Shown here piece after piece: positions 9,201 to 18,940 of a stretch of 64,000 nucleotides of DNA. The DNA is taken from positions 512,637 through 576,636 of the forward strand of contig RPFO01000022.1 of assembly GCA_009746045.1 (NCBI GenBank). Reading direction: 5' to 3'. The first letter of the stretch is position 1; each line of letters begins with the position of its first letter. Source of the stretch: Mesostigma viride (lineage: Eukaryota > Streptophyta > Mesostigmatophyceae > Mesostigmatales > Mesostigmataceae). The notes below the pieces were generated by a model, which saw only the letters and a program-made list of their open reading frames with translations, ran no database searches and was not told the DNA's origin. The translations under genes were made by a program, and so were the position numbers.

Positions 9201-12200
9201 GATGCGACCGCCGGCGTTTCTGTCAGTCGTATTCTTGTTCTCAGTTGAGTTGTGCTTATTTGGGAGGACTATCGATGTGTCTCTGCGCGTTGTTGCCCTA
9301 CGGCGATGCAGGTTTCCGAACAAGTCGGCAAGATGATCGAAGTTGTCAGGCAGCTCGGGAACGCCATGAACGCCGAGGACACAGCCCAAGCCAAGGCAAC
9401 GTGGGGCTCAGCGCTGGGGGATGTGCACCGGGCCTACCAGGCATATGGACCCGTCAAGAGAGGGAAGGGCGTGTCTATCCCAACTCCTCTGTACGGCAAG
9501 ATCTGGGCGATTGTGAAGCCCTTTTGGCAGAAAGGAGAGCAAGCCAAGGCCGAAGGGGACGGCGCAGGCGACAAGGCAGGGGGGCTGAAGAGACGGACAA
9601 GTGGGGGCCGGACCAGAAGAACTTCATGCAGCGCTGGCTGTTCTGGTGTGAGGACCCTTTGAAGCCCGCTGTCGACGGCAAGCCGGCGATCGCACAGGAT
9701 ATCGCGGCTCGGCAAGACTTCCTTGACACGCGCCCTAAAGACAAGGCGCACGAACTGTCCATTTTCACCGCGCATCGGGAACTTGCGAGTTTCCAGTACT
9801 TCGACAGCCTGATCCAAGCGCCGATCATGTCCTGTGAGGCCCCTCCCAGCAACCTGATAAAAATAATGGAAGTCGCCAAGAATTTGATAGAGGGGCGAAG
9901 CAATTCGCCCACATCAAGTTCCTGGAGAACCCCGACCTGATTGGCTCCGTCAGACAACTAGACGGGACTTTCGACCCCGTAATGGTGAGGGAGCACGTGT
10001 TTGGCGTGAAGCTGAAGGGCACCGTCGCCACGGACCTCGACAAGTTCATCGCCGACTGCCGCCTGACCAGAGACTTTTGGCGGGTGATCGTCACGGCCAC
10101 GAGGGCGATCATTCTCACGCTGAGGGACCTTCCGCCGGCTAAAAGGAAAGTGGTCGACCAGAAGGACTGGAAGTTCCCGAGAGGGCTGCTCGCTTCCCAC
10201 CCCCGTCATTTGTATGACGATTTGGGGTGAAGACCAAACATCTGCTGGGTGTGCCAAAGGAGGCGGCGGCGGAGGTCGAGAAGGAGGTCGAGGAGGCGGC
10301 GGAGGAGGGGACTACCAAGGCCAAGAAGGGGTGGCGGGACAGGTTGGAAGCCTACAGCGATTGGAAGGGGGTGAGGATGGGATCCGACTGGATCGCATAC
10401 AGGACAATGACATGGAAGGAAAACGAAAAAAGAAAGGATCTGGTGGTGACGAAGGTGGTGGACGAGTTGTGCACGGGGTCTGACAAAATTCCTCGGTCGC
10501 TGAAGGACCAGGCGTTTGCTGTGCTGGACCTGGCAGCTGACAGCAACGAGAAGTGGAGGAACCTGCGCAAGTGGGACGCAGACTGCATTCCGGAGGAGAG
10601 CAACATTCCCAAACCCTCCTCGCATTTGAGCCCGGTCGTGTGGGATGTGGTTGACAAGATGACCAACGCCCTTTTTAGGGCACCCTGCAGAGTTCTGCTG
10701 GTGTTCGGGGAGCCCGCCCATATCCGCCGGTGGAAGCGCCTGGTCCGCCTTATCAAATATTGGCTTGTTGAAGATGGGTGGAAGGCCTCAAATACTTTTC
10801 CGACGACGATTCTTCGTCTGATGAGGATGATGATTCGGAGAAGGGGGAAGAGGGGGAGGCGGATGAGGATGAGAAGGAGGAGGATGAGGAGGAGGAGGAT
10901 GAGGAGGAGGAGGAGGACGAGGAGGACGAGGAGGACGAGGAGGACGAGGAGGACGAGGAGGACGAGGAGGACGAGGAGGAGGATATTGCTGAGGGGCACC
11001 CGCCCGGGGTGGGTGAGGGGCAGGCGGAGGGGGAGAAAGGGGATGGGGATGGGGAGAAGGGAGGAGGGGGAGGGGGAGAGGGACGGGGGAGGAGATGGAA
11101 GGGGAGGGAAAAAGCGCAGTCGGGGTGATGGAGGCTCGCGTGATGAGACAATGGGGGGGGATGAAGACAACAGGGGGGAGGTAAGCGCCAGCGTGCTGGT
11201 GAAGGAGACTCGAGGCCTGTCGTTGGAAACGCCGGCGGGCGTATCTGTGACGAGGAGGGGGATCGCCAGCGGGAGGGAGGCTCGCGGCCTGTTACTGGAA
11301 ACGCCGGCGGGCGTATCTGTGATGAGGAGGGGGATCGCCAGCAGGAAGGAGGCTCGCGGCCTGTTACTGGAAACGCCGGCGGGCGTATCTGTGATGAGGA
11401 GGGGGATCGCCAGCAGGAAGGAGGCTCGCAGCCTGTTACTGGTAACGCCGGCGGGCGTATCTGTGATGAGGATGGGGATCGCCAGCAGGAAGCAGGCTCG
11501 CGGCCTGTTACTGGTAGCGCCGGCGGGCGTTCCCGATTTACGGGAGGCGGTCGTGTCCGACAGATGGGAATGAGGCCTCGTCAGGATTCATGGGGACCCC
11601 CGGTTGAGGGGACCCCCGCCCTCGCCTCGGTTTCTTTGGTTCTGGATGACGATCCCGTACCGTCGTCAGGAAGGACGGTTGTGATGACTTTGCCCCCCGC
11701 TCGACGGGGATGGAGCAATGCCCGAACACGATACTGCTGAATGAGGATGACGATCCGGAGCCGTCGGCTGACACGGATTTTGTTGCGAGCACCCCACTGC
11801 AGAAGAGGGTATTGGAGGCTCGTAACGTGGAGGGTCCGCCGAAGTCTCAGGTGGAGGGCCGGCGTTTGCCGGATTGATGCGCCCGACTGAGGTGGTCGAT
11901 GTTGAGGCGCCGCCAGGGACATCGACCGCACCGTTGACCGCATTGACGGATATCTTCGATCGACGAAGGATGCCCTTCCACGCTCCAACGGTACATTCGG
12001 CCGGTAAATTTCATTTTCAATAAACGAGTTTTATAAGTACCTTAATATATTTCTACATAAGTTTTTTTGCATCAGTCCATGGCTTCATTGATTTCTCACA
12101 CGACCCTTCCGTATTCATGTTAATTGGCATGTGCTTACGTGCAGGGAAAGGCGAAGAAGAAACTCCAGTTCGGTTTCCCCGTGGATCCGCGTCTGGGACT

Positions 12201-12839
12201 GTGTCCGGAGAGGCCTGCCGTGTTGTTGGCCAGGCCGCGGTCGGCGAACCAGTTGCACAACCGGGGGCGGGAGGGGCCTCCCTCCCACCCAACGCACCAG
12301 CCCACGCACCAGCCTTACCGTGCGGTCAGCCAGAAAAAACGTACGAAGAGTTGATGGCAGAGGCGGCGGCTGCGCAGGGGCAGAAGGCAAAACGTCGGGG
12401 AGGGGGCAGGCGAGGGGCGGGGCAGGAGACGGAGGGTGCCGACGAACCTGCACAGCCGCAGAAGGGTGGTGGTCAGGGCAGAGATGCGACGGCCGAAAAC
12501 CGAATCAGGGACGTTCGGCCGGACGTCCGGATGCGCTTTATGGATGGCGCGAAACTGAGTCGCGGAGGTTGGAGTTCGAAATGGGTAGACGAGGTGTGCA
12601 TAAACTGGGAGCACAAGTACCCCAAGAAGGAAGATTTTCTGCTCTTTGGCACCCTCCTGGGCAAAGAGAGGGAGAAGGTGGTGATCAGATGGTTTGATGA
12701 AGGGCACGACCTCGGTTGGAGTAATGAGTGCGAGCAAAAGTTTCGTTTCCCTCTGAAGTTCGCTAGAGAACATGTTACTCTCCTGAAGGAAGGCGCCAGC
12801 TGGGACAACATTCCTTCATATCGATCTGGCAAGCGATGA
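5616..12839 (+). CDS. long multi-exon gene of unknown function with recurrent -1 frame breaks
   Basis: Six predicted introns, all GT-AG: 6283-6403, 6461-6587, 6669-6792, 7296-7873, 9056-9311 and 12004-12144. The short exons 6404-6460 and 6588-6668 are 57 and 81 nt and keep frame. The coding sequence is recognisable end to end, roughly 2000 codons, but must change frame about a dozen times. Most changes are equivalent to one missing G at a G run (8985-8990, 9579-9584, 9892-9895, 10224-10227, 10776-10778, 11173-11178, 11706-11709) and very few stops occur otherwise. Content in order: a Gly/Lys/Pro-rich start with CQLC, a charged middle, helical segments, a long Asp/Glu tract, a 24-aa repeat, and an intact 230-codon C-terminal exon. 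I recognise no reverse transcriptase, integrase, transposase or helicase motif. Repeated indels without nonsense mutations suggest recent coding function. Confidence 0.55.
6793..7295 (+). CDS. exon 4 of the long unknown gene
   Basis: Follows a TTCTTGCAG acceptor and ends in a GAG/GTAAGT donor. It encodes a Gly-rich start, then helical segments: one with KEQADAYKLRTLAKRVVAEV, then two similar units ending IPSAKALIKWMQENL and MADAKTLIKMLKEH. The two units look like an internal duplication. Two frame changes (near 7054-7056, a C run, and near 7125) are again of the one-base-missing type, plus one of another type near 6885. Confidence 0.45.
7296..7873 (+). other. intron made of four ~144-bp tandem units, each with a hairpin motif
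   Basis: Begins GTAAGTCTACCTCTGTTGTG and ends CATCACTGCAG. The donor-proximal sequence (GTGTACCTCTGTTGTGAGGGG) and the 21-nt motif (starts 7353, 7497, 7641 and 7792) recur at 144, 144 and 151-bp spacing. The intron therefore grew by tandem duplication of a unit that contains its own donor-like start (GAGGTAAGT recurs at about 7733). Confidence 0.75.
7874..9055 (+). CDS. exon 5 of the long unknown gene
   Basis: The longest clean frame (7909-8800) encodes about 300 residues: Lys-rich segment, acidic DDDDILDVNDE, then a globular-looking region (FVGPQKLLARDLHLSRGEQ ... VIPVWRYSFQFLADRFPNTF ... AICGFLVLDGNHFTTLIK). A GxxLVLDGNHFT string is faintly like ParB/sulfiredoxin-type DGxH motifs, but I would not assign it. 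The frame then changes near 8800 and at the six-G run 8985-8990, after which VDVQMLKGETILPTWW runs into an AAG/GTAAGC donor at 9056. Confidence 0.5.
9056..9311 (+). other. intron with three hairpin motifs
   Basis: A GTAAGCC donor lies at 9056 and GCGATGCAG ends at 9311. Three motif copies (9065-9085, 9134-9154, 9201-9221) lie in about 68-bp tandem units that also share the TTAGTATGCCAT and TTTGGT flanks. Confidence 0.75.
9312..12003 (+). CDS. exon 6 of the long unknown gene (acidic tract and 24-aa repeat)
   Basis: Readable as one chain if single Gs are restored at 9579-9584, 9892-9895, 10224-10227, 10776-10778, 11173-11178, 11706-11709 and near 11871. Segments: helical QVGKMIEVVRQLGNAM; PDQKNFMQRWLFWCEDPL; VKLKGTVATDLDKFI; a Lys-rich coil; VVWDVVDKMTNALFRAPCRV with LLVFGEPAHIRRWKRL; a Ser/Asp then (E/D)n acidic tract (10790-10985); a Gly/Glu/Lys stretch; five 72-bp repeats; and two related VLDDDPVPSS / LNEDDDPEPSA units. 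The donor at 12004 is GTAAAT. No known fold is recognised. Confidence 0.5.
11190..11545 (+). repeat. 72-bp coding minisatellite (5 units) containing the hairpin motif in antisense
   Basis: Five units with 72-bp spacing translate as a 24-aa repeat with SRPVTGNAGGRICDEEGDRQ as its core. Each unit contains GAAACGCCGGCGGGCGTATC or a close variant (starts near 11226, 11298, 11370, 11442 and 11514), which is the reverse complement of the intronic motif variant GATACGCC...GGCGTTTC. Confidence 0.8.
12145..12839 (+). CDS. last exon of the long unknown gene
   Basis: Acceptor ACGTGCAG ends at 12144; the phase matches the upstream exon (G joined to GG). The frame is intact to the TGA at 12837-12839. It encodes a Gly/Ala/Pro-rich linker, QPEKTYEELMAEAAAAQGQK, basic Gly/Arg sequence, then a compact C-terminal domain of about 100 residues with many Trp (GGWSSKWVDEVCINW, KKEDFLLFGTLLG, IRWFDEGHDLGW). 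This domain is the best query for a homology search because it needs no frame correction. Function unknown. Confidence 0.6.
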
Positions 12840-13440
12840 TGGGCGAGGACTTTGCACGAAATCGCGTTTTGCACGTAATTGCCCACCGCAACGTGGAGAA
12901 ATGCAGATGTACATAGTAGTTGGTTCAGTGACCGTGACTTTGGGCAGTTTAGTAGTTGGGGTGACGTGTCCAATGTATATATGGTGGGGCGCGTCCAAGG
13001 GGGTCCACGCTGATTGAGCACTTGCATGTGTTCTTTCAACATATTCGGACATGTATGAAATGAATAAATTGTTTGGACGATTGCAAATTGATTGATTGAA
13101 GAATGAGATACCATTAATAATTGAAAAATGTAAAACCTCATTGTGAATTTGTACATACTTCAAACTTTCACATGCATGCCCCAAATTGTGCATTTGTGCA
13201 GGTTTTAATTATGAGAAGTAGCATTTCTCTACAAATATTGAGAAATTTAGGGGCACTTGGGGTTGTTGGCCATGTTCATTCATGATAAAATGGACTTTTT
13301 ATGCTGTAACATCATATTCCACTAGTCCAAAACGCTGCTTTCATGACGTCAAAAGTACCAGCAATGGCCCTAGGTTGGAGCAGTAGATGTTGGGGACGCC
13401 CTACTTTCTAGATCGATTCCGACTCGACGGTTAAAAGGCA
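12840..13440. other. 3' flank and intergenic sequence
   Basis: AT-rich. AATAAA lies near 13064, about 225 bp after the stop, and is a candidate polyadenylation signal. I see no gene and no strong repeat. Confidence 0.5.
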
Positions 13441-13459
13441 GAGCTGCGGTTGAAAGTAC

Positions 13460-13660
13460 AGTACGTGGGGGGGGACGGTGTTACAACGGCCGGGGGGGGG
13501 GACGCAGTTATGGGGGGGGGGACGGTGTTACAACGGGGGGGGAACGCACTTATGGGGGGGGGGAACGGTGTTATCGGGGAAATGGACCAAAGAGGTGAGA
13601 GGGGAAATGAGTATCAGCGAATCGTTAATGGGGGGAACGGTGTTACACCGGGGGGGAGTC
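13460..13660. repeat. degenerate G-run tandem repeat
   Basis: Alternating units GACGGTGTTACAACGG and GACGCAGTTATGG separated by runs of 7-10 G, with decayed copies to about 13660. GTTACAACGGCCGG at 13480 resembles the left half of the hairpin motif. Confidence 0.7.
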
Positions 13661-13837
13661 GCAGTTGTCAGTTTCAAACCGAATATCTATTGGACCGTAG
13701 TTCTAGGAAATTGTAGATGGCGATTAGTTCGGCACTTCCGGGCGTCAGGCCCAGTAAGGTCCAGGTGGAAGTTTAGACACCTTGCAATCACAGAATAGCG
13801 GTTACAGGGATATTATTTAAGGGGACGGGACATGCCC

Positions 13838-13861
13838 GAATTTTTTGGCGCCAAAAAATTC
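13838..13861. repeat. perfect 24-bp palindrome inside the left terminus
   Basis: GAATTTTTTGGC followed by its exact reverse complement GCCAAAAAATTC. It sits one base inside the inverted terminus and could be a transposase or host factor site; it is not present at the right end. Confidence 0.9.
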
Positions 13862-15229
13862 GCGCCGGAACCGAAGGTCATAAATTTCACGTGCACGGTG
13901 CGCGCACCCCTTGCGGAAGTGGCCATGGCGACTGCGTTCAGGCGAAACTACCACACTAGGGCAGGCGAAATGCAAAAATTTTACTCGAATCTAAAAGACG
14001 ATGAGTTTATGATGTTAGTTTGTGGCGGAAATCAGCTGGTTTATAATATCGCTGTTGTTTTTTTATGCCATCGGCATGGGGGGTAATCTGAATGTTTTGG
14101 TCGCGCGGAATAAAATAGAATTCATGATAGCGGCAGTAAAATCGCGGTTTTTAGGGTTGTTTTGACCGTGAAGCAGGCGTTAATACCCTTTGCATCGAAT
14201 TCTAAACCGAGCTGGTGCCTTTTGCCAGATTTTCGGCCATTATCGGTAAGTAATTGTTCAGACCTGCGCAGTGCGTGTCTGACCTGTCCATAGAAGAACG
14301 GCGGTTGTTGCGCGCCTGGGCGAGGGATTTACGAGGGCGAGGTAAAGATTTGTCGCGAATGTTATCTGCTATCAGTGCTGTCTTCTATGAGCTCATCGTT
14401 CGAGGTTTTTTGCGTTCTTTTTGGGCAGTTTCCGCCAGCTATCTCGCCGTCGCTTGCCGTTGTGTTGTCGAATACCTGGCAGCTTTAGATTGTTTTCGTT
14501 GATGTCGTGATCAGGGCCGCTTCAGTCGCAGCCTATAGCTCTTCGGGAAGGTATAAGGCATTTCATAAAACGTGTTCCGGCAAGGATGTTGTGCGTATGG
14601 ACGCTTCTTGTTGTGTGAGAGTGACGCACCCTCTCTTCGCAGCGGCATCACAGCGCTCATGCGCTGAAGGGCCGCCAATGGTTTCTTTGCATTTTATCGT
14701 GCAGGGATGGAAGTGTTTTAGTGATGATGATGTTGGAGATATTGCATTTGTGTGACTGCATGTAGATAGCTGGCACCAATGGTTGTTTGAGCTTTCTTTT
14801 GTTATGATGATGTGACAAGACTACAATGTGCTGAGCCAACCATGGTTGACATGCATGACTGCATGCAAGCTATATATACCATGTTCCTACTTGGTTCCTT
14901 GCCCTCCATAGTCCCAGTTTGTCATCCATGCCGGGGAGGACAGTTTAGGAGGTGTTGTTGAGTTGATTAGCTTGGTTGTCATCAACCTTACACTCTAACC
15001 TAGGAGAAACATAGGAAATGCTGCTTAGGCATATTAGGGCTACCATCGTCAAGGCTATGAACATATTTACAAGGCTGGCCATGCTGGAGGGATGATGAAG
15101 ACATATGAGGTGCGTGGCCACCCCTTCGTACATTGTAAACATACTCAGCATGGTTTTGGTGCATGTTGGATGGCATATGAAGTGGCACTGTGGGGTTACT
15201 AACTTACTGAGTGGTCCTTAGCGCCTTGT

Positions 15230-15810
15230 CAGGTGGTCATATAGGAAACCCATCAACTTGAGTAGTTCTTGTCACAATGACCCCCCACGTTGAGCATGCG
15301 TTGCCGTCAGCGTGCAAGAGTTAATTATGTTTGCTTTGGTCAGTTTGCAGATGTCCTTGATGAAGAAGGAGGTGCTAGTGTGGCTGAATGGTTACTCTAA
15401 TTTCCTTGTAGAGTCTACATGGGTGGCCGTCTTGGAATGGTTGTAACTTGGGCAGTTCTTGTCAGAATGGCGTCAAACCTTGAACATAGGAGGTACCGTA
15501 TGTGCAGAGGTTGGCAGCATGTGGTTTGGCCAGTTTTTGCATGGTTTGGATGGATAAAGGGGTGTTTATGGTGTAAGATACACTAAAAAACCTCCGTTAG
15601 CTTCGTCACAGGTGGCTACCTAGGAAATCCATCAACTAGAGCTGCGCTCGTCAGAATGACCTGAAAATTTGGGGCTGCATGTCCCCCCACCTGTAATATT
15701 TGGGAATATATGGTGGAGCATGATATGATGTGTTAATGATTTGATTTTTTTTTTTTGGATTAAAAAAGTACCTGTTTTGCGGGAAATCCATCAACGTGAG
15801 TAAACATTCT
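15230..15810. repeat. degenerate ~190-bp tandem repeat
   Basis: Related segments near 15232, 15420, 15610 and 15780 share GGAAAYCCATCAACTTGAG and TTCTTGTCACAATGACC-like blocks. It is internal to the TTAA element. Confidence 0.6.
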
Positions 15811-16296
15811 TATTTCTTGGTCCCAATTAGGTAGAATTTCTCAAAAGTGGGGGAACTATGCGGGAATATATGATTTGGTCCCAATATGTTTGCCCATTGT
15901 CCTAGGGAAAATGTGACTAAAACAGCGTCTTTTTCTATTTTTAGCGCGTTACCGGTGTATGGTGGGGGCTAGTACCCCCCCCAAGTGGCTGGAAAATTTT
16001 TTTAAAATCATATTTATGGTCCCCAATCATCATTGGATTTTTTGCACATGCATAGGTATGGTTTCCAGAAAAGTGCCCTTTAGGCATGTCCCCTCCCCTT
16101 AATGGAAATGGCCGACACGTTGGAAACTGATTGCGGTTACAAACCTTACGTCGTGTGTGATTGGCTGGATACTAACGGGGCACGAAGACCAAAGGCAGAA
16201 GGAGCGGCCACGCGTCACGATTCGTGTGATTGACAGGATACACGCGAATATAGGTGTGTGAACGAAGGGACAAAAAGAAAACGAAAGGCCGACACC

Positions 16297-18771
16297 ATGG
16301 CGGCGATGAAAAATCTGGTGCAACAAGACCTCTTCAAGGACCTCGTTGGAAAAGTAAACAAGCAGCGAGTCGACTTAACTAACGCCATCAGGGACAAAAA
16401 GCTTAATCTGGACCGTGCCAACGAAGGAGTACAAGTACAAACAAAGAATGTAAATGCGGCTAAGGCAAGGTATCATGAACTCAAGACAAGGGAGGAAAAG
16501 CTCTGCGAGGAGAAAGTGAAAAAGGCGTACGAGACAACCGTAGAACCCCAACTCAAGACGCTAGAGCGGCTGAAAGTCGCGTTATGCAAAAAGGAACAAC
16601 TGTGGGAGGGGGTGGTCAAACATGCAACAAATGAGGTGCTGTCGACACTTGAGACAATAGGGCCCCTTCTCTCCAACGCAATCAATAAAGGGGCAGCGGT
16701 GGATAGCGTGGATCTGACGGGGTCCCAGGCGGACGAGGATGAATTATTGAACTCCGTTTTGTCTGCTGCCGGCAAGCTTGCTGGGGGGTCATCTGTAACC
16801 CCATCATCATCAACACAAACGTCCACAAAACAACATGGCCAAGACCAAAACGCCGGCAAGTCGCCCTGGCCCGGCAAGGGGACTAAACGATCCCTCGATT
16901 TTGACGAACGCAATGAGGAAACGCCTGCTTTTGAGCCGTCGCCAGATGACGACCCCGTCCATGACGACCACGCCGGCCCAGCACCCGCCAACGACGCCGG
17001 ACCACCTAGTTCATCCCAAAGAACGGGACTCGATGGATCCAGCACATGCGAACCTCCAGATTCTTGAGGACGACGTTGTGCCTGAGTTAAACTGTGAAAC
17101 AAGGCACCGGCGGCGCGGGCGGCATGCTATTTTAGACGATGCCTCCGAGGATGACGATGAAAACAATGTCGACAAGGAAGACGAACCAGAAGCAGAGCAA
17201 GAAGAGGATGAAGAAGTGGCAGAAGAGGAGGAAGGGGATGAGGTTGACGAAGAGGATCCCCCTCCACGTCGGGCAAAAAGATGTAAATTCATAGATGATG
17301 AAGCTGGTGTTTCCGGTGATGACGAGGACAGCGATGGCGAAGGGGCCATTAAAAATCAGAATTTCATGTGCAACTGTTGCGAGCCGCCTTTCGTTGCCAG
17401 GAGCCAAGCTGGTCTCACCCGTCACGTAACATGCAAGATAAAGCGTGGACGGTAAGCCGCTGAATCCTTTCTAGGGTTTTTTTTTCCAACTTGTATTCTT
17501 GCCAAACTTGTCCACGTGAGTTTTTCTTTGAAAATTAATTATGTCTTTAAACCAATCTTGACCACAATCCTTGCAAAAAATCTGCATTTTTTTTTTTCAT
17601 GTACCCTTCTCATCACAGCCAAGCAAGACAGCAACTACAAGAGCGTGAGGCTACCGCAACGGATGAGCAAGTCAACGTCGAAAAACAGCACCAAGATCAA
17701 GCACACGAAACTGACGATTACATCCCATTGCGTCAACCCAAGCGCGCACGTGGGCCTACGGCGCTAAAAAATATGACACTCCACATCTCCATTTCAGGGG
17801 GGGCTCGCGATCTTGACGATGATGAGCTTGGCAAGATAGAGGCCTTCCACCTAGCCAATGGCGGCAAGGGCATGTCAATTGTGGAGGAAGGAATACTCGA
17901 AATGCACAAGCACGTCCACATGCTCATTGACGTTGAGGCTACATCGGCCCATGCTGTGAAACTCAAGCTCAAGAAAGAACTTGGGTGGGGTGAACCAATA
18001 GATGAAAAGGGAAAACATGACAAAACCAAGCCGAGCCTTGTGGCACGCCAAGTGAAGTCCAGCCACAAATTGAATTATTCAGGGATGATAGGCTATTTGC
18101 TTAAATCGGAAGAGCAGGAGGGGTTTCAGATTTTGTATTGCCATGGCATTGATGAGGATGAGAAAGAAGAGGGGCGTATAGAATATTTATTACACGGATC
18201 CCCCACTCTCAAGGGACGGTGCTCCTTGACCGCCTACAACTTACTTGAGCGTGCGGCGGTATACTGGTTTAAGCACCACAATAGTATTAGCTTGCGTCCA
18301 AACTTGATTAAAACCCTCGCCCACATGTTCAAGACGGGGCGATACTCGCTAGATGCTAGATTTCTTGCAGGTAGGGGCCTTGATTACCCACGTGTACAAG
18401 CTGCATTCGAGATCATGGTTGAACCTAGGCTTGGTGAACATTCTTTGTCTGCTATAGCACGCGGCCTTGAAAGAGCCCTGTTTAATCCGCGTGAGCGGTA
18501 CTTTGAATCAGATGATGTAGATGCAGTGTTTCCCGATGCACGCGCGGCTCAACGCCAAGAACGCGCTGCACGCACAACTGAGGACCCACCGGCCTCTGGG
18601 TATTTTGACATAGATGCCATCATCGAAGAGGTGCGTAAGCCCCTTCGTGATGATGATGAATTGACAGATGAGCAACTCCTTGACAAAGTCCTGCGTGACG
18701 AACGGAATAAGGATGCCCCAGATATGTTGTTGTCATCGGACTCCGACTCTGACATAGCATTTTATGAGTGA
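16297..18771 (+). CDS. single-tyrosine HUH (Rep-type) endonuclease, Replitron-like transposase
   Basis: Two exons joined by a GT-AG intron (17452-17618) that keeps frame. Exon 1 encodes a coiled-coil region (about 16310-16700), a Ser/Pro/Asp linker, an acidic tract and a Cys-x2-Cys...His-x3-Cys finger (about 17365-17440). Exon 2 encodes the Rep domain: motif I-like TLHISISGG (about 17776), HUH motif HKHVHM (HVH at 17911-17919) and YLLK with the candidate nucleophile Tyr at 18094-18096 and Lys at 18103-18105, i.e. the Y1 pattern of CRESS-type Reps. About 190 further residues and an acidic tail follow; no helicase motifs, so it is not a Helitron. Known HUH enzymes nick and rejoin single-stranded DNA. 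Exon 1 needs one frame change near 17030-17066. The Replitron assignment is inference from the Y1 HUH plus extra-domain layout. Confidence 0.7.
16835..17451 (+). CDS. acidic tract and CCHC-like finger, 3' part of HUH gene exon 1
   Basis: Second reading frame of exon 1, convincing from about 17040 onward. It holds DDASEDDDENN, long Glu/Asp runs, a basic PRRAKRCK patch, and the finger FMCNCCEPPFVARSQAG with TRHVTC. It ends in a GTAAGC donor in phase with exon 2. The upstream frame (16297-17067) also looks coding to about 17030, so a short undetected intron or a +1/-2 indel lies between. Confidence 0.55.
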
Positions 18772-18940
18772 ATTTGCTTCATATGGTATATATGATTTCC
18801 ATAATTAAATTGCACTATGTTGCTTTCTTGTGATTTGGGGTTTTTGTTAATTTTGGTAATTTTGTTAATTTTGATAATTTGTAAACTGGGGACAACCTAG
18901 TCAGTTATAATAATACTAGTAGGGACAGTTAGAGTCCCGG

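Larger units (their letters stand above)
13817..16102. mobile_element. TTAA-flanked element with 16-bp inverted termini
   Basis: TTAA at 13817-13820 is followed by GGGGACGGGACATGCC; at the other end GGCATGTCCCCTCCCC is followed by TTAA at 16099-16102. The termini match at 15 of 16 bases as inverted repeats. TTAA duplication is typical of piggyBac-type DNA transposons. No transposase is visible inside (largest frames about 80 codons), so this would be a 2.3-kb non-autonomous copy. A 24-bp perfect palindrome sits just inside the left end, and a degenerate 190-bp tandem repeat fills the right third. Confidence 0.7.

Noticed and set aside
11177-11184. GAG/GTAAGC as a splice donor
   Set aside because: The coding frame continues through it into the 24-aa repeat once the adjacent G-run shift is allowed, and the repeat continues into further coding sequence.
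16297-18771. Helitron RepHel gene
   Set aside because: Only one catalytic-type tyrosine and no helicase motifs.
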